DNA of 64,000 bases from Croceibacterium salegens (GTDB lineage Bacteria > Pseudomonadota > Alphaproteobacteria > Sphingomonadales > Sphingomonadaceae): contig NZ_WTYM01000057.1 in the NCBI RefSeq assembly GCF_009827435.1, positions 1 to 64,000 on the forward strand, written 5' to 3'. The position numbers were made by a program, and so were the translations under genes. How positions within the stretch are numbered: the first letter of the stretch is position 1; the number at the start of each line of letters is the position of its first letter. A model generated the notes under the pieces. It was given only the letters and a program-made list of their open reading frames with translations. It was not told where the DNA came from and did no database searches. Of this stretch, positions 59,987-64,000 are shown one piece after another.

Positions 59987-62494
59987 TCAGCCGCCTAGGC
60001 CCGTCTTGCTCACGGTCACCGTGGGCGGGATGTTGAAGGGCGTGCTGCCGGCGGGCGGCGGGCCGGCTTCGAACAGCTTGATCCACAGCGCTTCGCCGTC
60101 CTTGAAGTACGACATCTCCCTGGCCGCGCGCAGGGCGGCCATGTTTGGCTGCTGCTTGCCCGCGTCGGCGCTGGTGAAGCCGTTCAGCTTGAGCAGCACC
60201 CACGAATCCTCGTCCATCGACGAAAGCCGCAGCGGCAGCGATTCCTTGGCGGTGTCGACGGTCAGCTCCACCCCGCTGCGGATCGTGGTCTGTCCGCGGT
60301 AATCGAAGGTCCGGCCGTTGCGGCTCAGCGTAACCGGGTCTTCAGCCGGACCGCCGCCGAAGTTGAAACCGCCGCCGAGAGTGAGCCGGCCATAATCGCC
60401 CTTGCACACCGCCGCGCCCCAGGTCGGCCGCGCCTCGCATGCCTCGTCGTCGTTGGCGATGCCGTTGTCGATGACGATGTAGGTGTCGGGGACGCCGCTG
60501 GTCGAGCCGTCGAGGTCGTGGATGGCCGCAGTCAGGAAGGCGGCGCTGGTGCCGTAGTCGCTGGCCCATCTCTCCGTCCGCGGGGGGAAGTAGACCGGCT
60601 TGGCGTCGACGAACTTCAGGCCCCGCGCCGAGTTTTCGACGCTCATCCCGAAGCTGGTGAAGAGCAGGTACGAAAGCGCCCCGGTCTTTCGCAGGTCGTT
60701 GTCGGTGAAGTTGACGAACGTGGTGTTCGCCAGCTCGTGGATGTTGTCGTAATATTCGTAGCCGCGGATGGGATAGTCGGGGACCTGCGGCTTGGGCAGG
60801 CTGCGGCCATAGGCTTTCTCCGCCTCCGTCCGGGGATTTCCGATATTATCGGTTTCGCCCACGAACAGCGAATCGATCGTCTTAGAGGTGAAGGTGGAAC
60901 CGCCGCCGAGACCCGAGGCGAAGGTCATGCCGATCGCGTTGTCGGCCGCGTGCAGGTTATGAAAGATGGTTTCCTCGCCGCGCATCCACAGCCCGCCATT
61001 GCGGTTCTTGTAGGCGGTCAGGTCCGCGTAGAGATTGATCAGCGGCGTGCTGGTCGGATCGTTGGGATCCTTGCGCGGGATATAGACGGTGCCGGTCACG
61101 CCGAACTTGCCGTCGGGCGCGACGTTGCGATCGAACATGAACCCGTCGTAGTTCGAGTGGGCGACATTGCCCCTGAACTGTCCCATCGGAGTGCGGCGCG
61201 GCCAGGTCGCCTTGCTGACTTCCGAGCCTTCGAACGCGCCCGTCGGATGCTCGGGCAACGACATCCAGAAGCCGTTCGAGTCCGAACCCGCGGCGACGTT
61301 GTCGATGTAGTCGTTTGCCGGATTGGTGATCCAGAAGCTTGCCGCCGTGTTGTCCGAAGGGATCAGGATGTCCTTGGAATCCTGGCCGTTCGCCACGCGT
61401 TCGCTCGGTATTCCGAGGTTGGTCGGCTGGCACGGCAGGGTCGGATGGCACTTGGTCTGCATGGCGAGGTTGTGGACGAACTGGTTACCGTGCTCGATCC
61501 CGTCTTCCATGAAGAAGCAGTGACCCACGGTGTTGAAGGTGACGTTATTCTCGATCTCGAGATTGTTGGTGCCGTGGACGGTCACGCAGCGGCTGAAGGT
61601 GTCATGGATCGCCGCATTGCGGACATACATGCCCGCACCCTCCCCCAGCACGTGGAAGTGGAGCGGATAGCGCGCAAGGTGCAGGTGCTGGCCCATGCGC
61701 GAGAGCTCGACGCTGTCGACGTAGAGCTTGGCTCCGGCCATCGCCATGATGTGTCCGCCGAAGTAGGTCTGCTCCGAATCCCTCGAGGCCTGGATGCGGA
61801 TGTTCCGGGTCAGCATGCCGACCTCGCCGCGCTCGTCGACGCCGAAGGTGATCTCGCCGAAGTGCATGTATTGCAGAGGCCGGTCGAGGGTGAGCGCATT
61901 GCCGTTGACGGCGGTGATCGTCCGGCGCTCGGCCTGGCGCGGATCGAAGTCGGTCGAGGCTAGGACGATCTCGTCGCCCTTGCGCCACTCGCCGGCGTCG
62001 AGGACCTTGATGCTCGTGCTGCCCGCCTTGGCGGTCTTCGCAAGCTTGGTCCACGTGTGGTCGCGATCGCCGTGGAGGTTGAGCGTGCCGCGCATGAGCA
62101 GGATGCCGCGATCGCCCATCGTGTTGATGTCTTCACCCGGCACGTTGTCGGTCAGCGTGATCGAGGCCTGGTGGGTGTAGGGCTTGGCCTCTGTGCCGAT
62201 CTGCAGCTCGCCGCCGGGGACATAGATCCATTCGGATTCGAGGCTGATGTCGCGCTTGTCGGAAAAGCTCAGCTTGCCCTGGATGGTCAGGCTGCGCAGC
62301 GCCGGGGCATCGACGTCGAGCACGACATCCATGTCGCGGGCGATCTCGACAGCGTCGCCTGCCTTCGGGACCTTGCCCGAAGGCCATGTGCCCGGATCGG
62401 ACCACAGCGATTGTGCAGAGGCACTGGAAGGTGCGGCGAGCATCAGGGTCGCGGCAGCGGCCAGGGCGAAATGGTACAGGCTATGCTTGCGCAT
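59987..62494 (-). CDS. Secreted G8-domain protein (CEMIP/TMEM2-like)
   Basis: An 835-aa exported protein. The Sec signal is about residues 1-28 (cleavage near SASAQ-S). A G8 domain follows at about 30-150, opening SLWSDPGTWPSGKVPKAGD and carrying paired beta-strand blocks. A long right-handed parallel beta-helix comes next, with repeats such as LEIENNVTF, LAMQTKCHPTLPCQP and YADLTAYKNRNGGLWM. The C-terminal portion is beta-rich. Animal G8 proteins CEMIP and TMEM2 are involved in hyaluronan turnover; bacterial members are uncharacterised. A polysaccharide-binding or lyase-like role is possible. The ATG with a GGAGGGG site was chosen over the upstream TTG. Confidence 0.85.
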   Translation of the reverse strand: MRKHSLYHFALAAAATLMLAAPSSASAQSLWSDPGTWPSGKVPKAGDAVEIARDMDVVLDVDAPALRSLTIQGKLSFSDKRDISLESEWIYVPGGELQIGTEAKPYTHQASITLTDNVPGEDINTMGDRGILLMRGTLNLHGDRDHTWTKLAKTAKAGSTSIKVLDAGEWRKGDEIVLASTDFDPRQAERRTITAVNGNALTLDRPLQYMHFGEITFGVDERGEVGMLTRNIRIQASRDSEQTYFGGHIMAMAGAKLYVDSVELSRMGQHLHLARYPLHFHVLGEGAGMYVRNAAIHDTFSRCVTVHGTNNLEIENNVTFNTVGHCFFMEDGIEHGNQFVHNLAMQTKCHPTLPCQPTNLGIPSERVANGQDSKDILIPSDNTAASFWITNPANDYIDNVAAGSDSNGFWMSLPEHPTGAFEGSEVSKATWPRRTPMGQFRGNVAHSNYDGFMFDRNVAPDGKFGVTGTVYIPRKDPNDPTSTPLINLYADLTAYKNRNGGLWMRGEETIFHNLHAADNAIGMTFASGLGGGSTFTSKTIDSLFVGETDNIGNPRTEAEKAYGRSLPKPQVPDYPIRGYEYYDNIHELANTTFVNFTDNDLRKTGALSYLLFTSFGMSVENSARGLKFVDAKPVYFPPRTERWASDYGTSAAFLTAAIHDLDGSTSGVPDTYIVIDNGIANDDEACEARPTWGAAVCKGDYGRLTLGGGFNFGGGPAEDPVTLSRNGRTFDYRGQTTIRSGVELTVDTAKESLPLRLSSMDEDSWVLLKLNGFTSADAGKQQPNMAALRAAREMSYFKDGEALWIKLFEAGPPPAGSTPFNIPPTVTVSKTGLGG

Positions 62495-62625
62495 CAAGTT
62501 TCCCCTCCACCGGGACTTTTGAGTCCCGCTTATCGGCTTTGTCCGAAATTCTGCATCGGACGGGCCGTTTTGCCAAGTAGAAGGGGCCGGAAAGACTCAA
62601 ATCCGCGCAGGAAAGCCCGGTTTGA

Positions 62626-62650
62626 CGGAAGGTTCTCTTCGAACCTTCCG
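62626..62650. terminator. Perfect 10-bp hairpin downstream of gltD
   Basis: CGGAAGGTTC (62626-62635) and GAACCTTCCG (62641-62650) are perfect inverted copies with a 5-nt loop, located between gltD and the G8 gene. There is no T-run on the minus strand after the stem, so a factor-independent terminator is not certain. It may act as an mRNA 3' end stabiliser. Confidence 0.55.
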
Positions 62651-62680
62651 CGTCGCACTCTCATCCGCAATTCGTCTGGC

Positions 62681-64000
62681 CTAGCGCGGCAGTTGGGTCG
62701 TTCCCATCAGCGCTTCGTCTACCGAACGCGCGCACTGGCGGCCTTCGCGGATCGCCCAGACCACGAGGCTCTGGCCGCGCCGCATGTCGCCGCAGGCGAA
62801 GAGCATGTCCTCGCTCGTCCGATAGTCGTCGGTATTCGCATCGACGTTACCGCGCTCGGTCAGCTTGACGTTGGTCTGGTCGATCATCCCGGTCTTTTTC
62901 GGACCGATGAAGCCCATTGCCAGCAGGATCAGGTCCGCCGGGAGGACGAATTCGCTGCCCGGAACCTCTTCCAGCTTGCCCTTCGACCAGTCGGCGCGGA
63001 CGCACTTGAGGCCGGTGACCTTGCCGTTCTCGCCGATCACTTCCTTGGTCAGGACCGCCCAGTCGCGCTCGACGCCCTCTTCGTGGCTCGACGAGGTGCG
63101 CAGCTTCATCGGCCAGTCCGGCCAGGTGAGCATCTTGTCTTCCATCTCGGGCGGCTTGGGCATGATCTCGATCTGGGTGACCGATTTCGCGCCCTGGCGG
63201 TTGGAGGTGCCCACGCAGTCGCTGCCGGTGTCGCCGCCGCCAATCACGATCACGTCCTTGCCCGTCGCGGTGAGCGAGCCGCGCGGCGCGGCGCGGACTT
63301 CGTCGTCGCCGGCATTGCGCTTGTTCTGCTGGGTGAGGAACTCCATCGCCAGCCGCACTCCGGGCAGCTCGGCTCCGGGAATGTCGAGCGGGCGGGCCTC
63401 TTCGGCGCCACCGGCCAGGACCAGCGCGTCGAAGTTTTCCTTGAGCGACTTGAGCGAGACATCGACCCCGACTTCGGTGCTGGTGCGGAAGGTCACGCCT
63501 TCGGCTTCCATCTGCACGGCACGGCGGTTGATGAGGTGCTTTTCCATCTTGAAGTCGGGAATGCCGTAGCGGAGCAGGCCGCCGACGCGGTCGCTCTTCT
63601 CGAACACCGTCACCGAATGGCCGGCGCGGGCAAGCTGCTGGGCGCAGGCAAGGCCCGCCGGACCGCTGCCGACCACGGCAACGCGCTTGCCGGTCTTTTC
63701 CGCGGGCACGTCGGGCTTGATCCAGCCTTCCTTCCAGCCGCGGTCGACGATGGCGCACTCGATCGACTTGATGGTCACCGGCTGGTCGATGATGTTCAAG
63801 GTGCAGCTCGCCTCGCACGGGGCGGGGCAGATGCGGCCGGTGAATTCGGGAAAGTTGTTGGTCGAATGCAGGACTTCGAGCGCGTTCTTCCAGTCGCCCT
63901 CGTAGACGAGGTGGTTCCAGTCCGGGATGATGTTGTTCACCGGACAGCCGTTGTGACAGTACGGGATTCCACAGTTCATGCACCGTGAAGCCTGCTTTTG
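62681..64000 (-). CDS. gltD: Glutamate synthase small subunit, partial (5' end beyond window)
   Basis: The beta subunit of NADPH-dependent glutamate synthase passes electrons from NADPH to the large subunit through FAD and FeS centres. The frame continues to the window edge; the visible N-terminal end reads [16 protein letters not shown], the first Cys cluster. A second follows (CPAPCEASC). The FAD site is [18 protein letters not shown], and the NADPH site is [15 protein letters not shown] with a GxGxxG-like pattern. The C-terminal end [20 protein letters not shown] is typical. A large part of the protein is present and no frame defect is seen. Confidence 0.94.
   Translation of the reverse strand, partial: QKQASRCMNCGIPYCHNGCPVNNIIPDWNHLVYEGDWKNALEVLHSTNNFPEFTGRICPAPCEASCTLNIIDQPVTIKSIECAIVDRGWKEGWIKPDVPAEKTGKRVAVVGSGPAGLACAQQLARAGHSVTVFEKSDRVGGLLRYGIPDFKMEKHLINRRAVQMEAEGVTFRTSTEVGVDVSLKSLKENFDALVLAGGAEEARPLDIPGAELPGVRLAMEFLTQQNKRNAGDDEVRAAPRGSLTATGKDVIVIGGGDTGSDCVGTSNRQGAKSVTQIEIMPKPPEMEDKMLTWPDWPMKLRTSSSHEEGVERDWAVLTKEVIGENGKVTGLKCVRADWSKGKLEEVPGSEFVLPADLILLAMGFIGPKKTGMIDQTNVKLTERGNVDANTDDYRTSEDMLFACGDMRRGQSLVVWAIREGRQCARSVDEALMGTTQLPR

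Noticed and set aside
60518-61963. 481-codon frame antisense to the G8-domain gene
   Set aside because: It is a GC-rich shadow of a well-supported gene, shows no family signature and mirrors that gene's codon periodicity.
62057-63988. 643-codon frame on the plus strand across the G8 and gltD genes
   Set aside because: It spans two opposite-strand genes, one with unmistakable gltD motifs, so it is an antisense shadow.
1-64000. CRISPR arrays, tRNA or rRNA genes, insertion sequences
   Set aside because: No regularly spaced repeats, no conserved rRNA blocks, no tRNA-like segments and no transposase signatures were seen. A dedicated covariance-model search was not possible.

Overview
The window reads as the chromosome of an alphaproteobacterium, most likely Sphingomonadales (Erythrobacteraceae or Sphingomonadaceae). 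The reasons are the V-type exosortase set with a PEPxxWA-CTERM substrate, the rnd-lptC-lptA block, a GC-rich housekeeping background and the overall protein flavour. It is dominated by about 52 kb of cell-surface polysaccharide genes lying between a type IV secretion remnant or edge (virB10-virB11, left) and housekeeping genes (lptA, lptC, rnd, ung, gltD, right). I found no rRNA, tRNA, CRISPR array or insertion sequence.

Layout. 1-1630: 3' end of virB10, then virB11. 1720-15392: exosortase and polymer-export core. This holds a SleB-like hydrolase, exosortase, EpsI, an EpsD-type PPIase lipoprotein, GT4, UDP-glucuronate decarboxylase, a GT2 broken at a 9-G run, a WecG/TagA GT26, a TPR lipoprotein, a Wza-like export protein, an outer-membrane barrel, Wzz and a BY-kinase. 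15521-29399: assembly and decoration genes. These are a DUF1996 lipoprotein, GT2, Wzx, Wzy, GT4, a nucleotidyltransferase/APH-kinase/HAD triad, an AT-rich protein of unknown function and a sulfotransferase. 29803-38834: priming sugar-phosphate transferase, small XrtV accessory protein, PEP-CTERM protein, a multipass membrane protein, GT2, and an unusual 812-aa fusion of a UXS-like epimerase with an FAD oxidoreductase. 39352-53176: a compact GC-rich 12-gene operon. Its order is GT2, LPG-synthase-like membrane protein, FAD oxidoreductase, polysaccharide deacetylase, methyltransferase, pyruvyl transferase, GT39, a 2-oxoglutarate dioxygenase fused to a Rieske domain, GT4, a CmoA-like protein, GMC oxidoreductase and Wzx. 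53184-54683: GH30-like lipoprotein. 54858-64000: lptA, lptC, rnd, ung, a TauD-family dioxygenase, an HD-GYP protein, a G8-domain secreted protein and partial gltD.

How it works together (inference). The first locus looks like a Wzx/Wzy-dependent exopolysaccharide system. The WbaP-type enzyme loads the first sugar on undecaprenyl phosphate, GTs extend it, Wzx flips, Wzy polymerises, Wzz/BY-kinase control length, and the Wza-like protein plus barrel export. It carries the exosortase that processes PEP-CTERM proteins. The second locus has its own flippase and a polyprenol-P-sugar synthase/GT39 pair, but no polymerase that I can recognise. It also has an unusually large set of redox and tailoring enzymes. 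It is the best candidate here for an undescribed glycan-tailoring system. Base composition and codon choice change visibly near 1.6 kb, near 39.95 kb (inside a gene), near 53.2 kb and near 54.8 kb, so the region looks mosaic.
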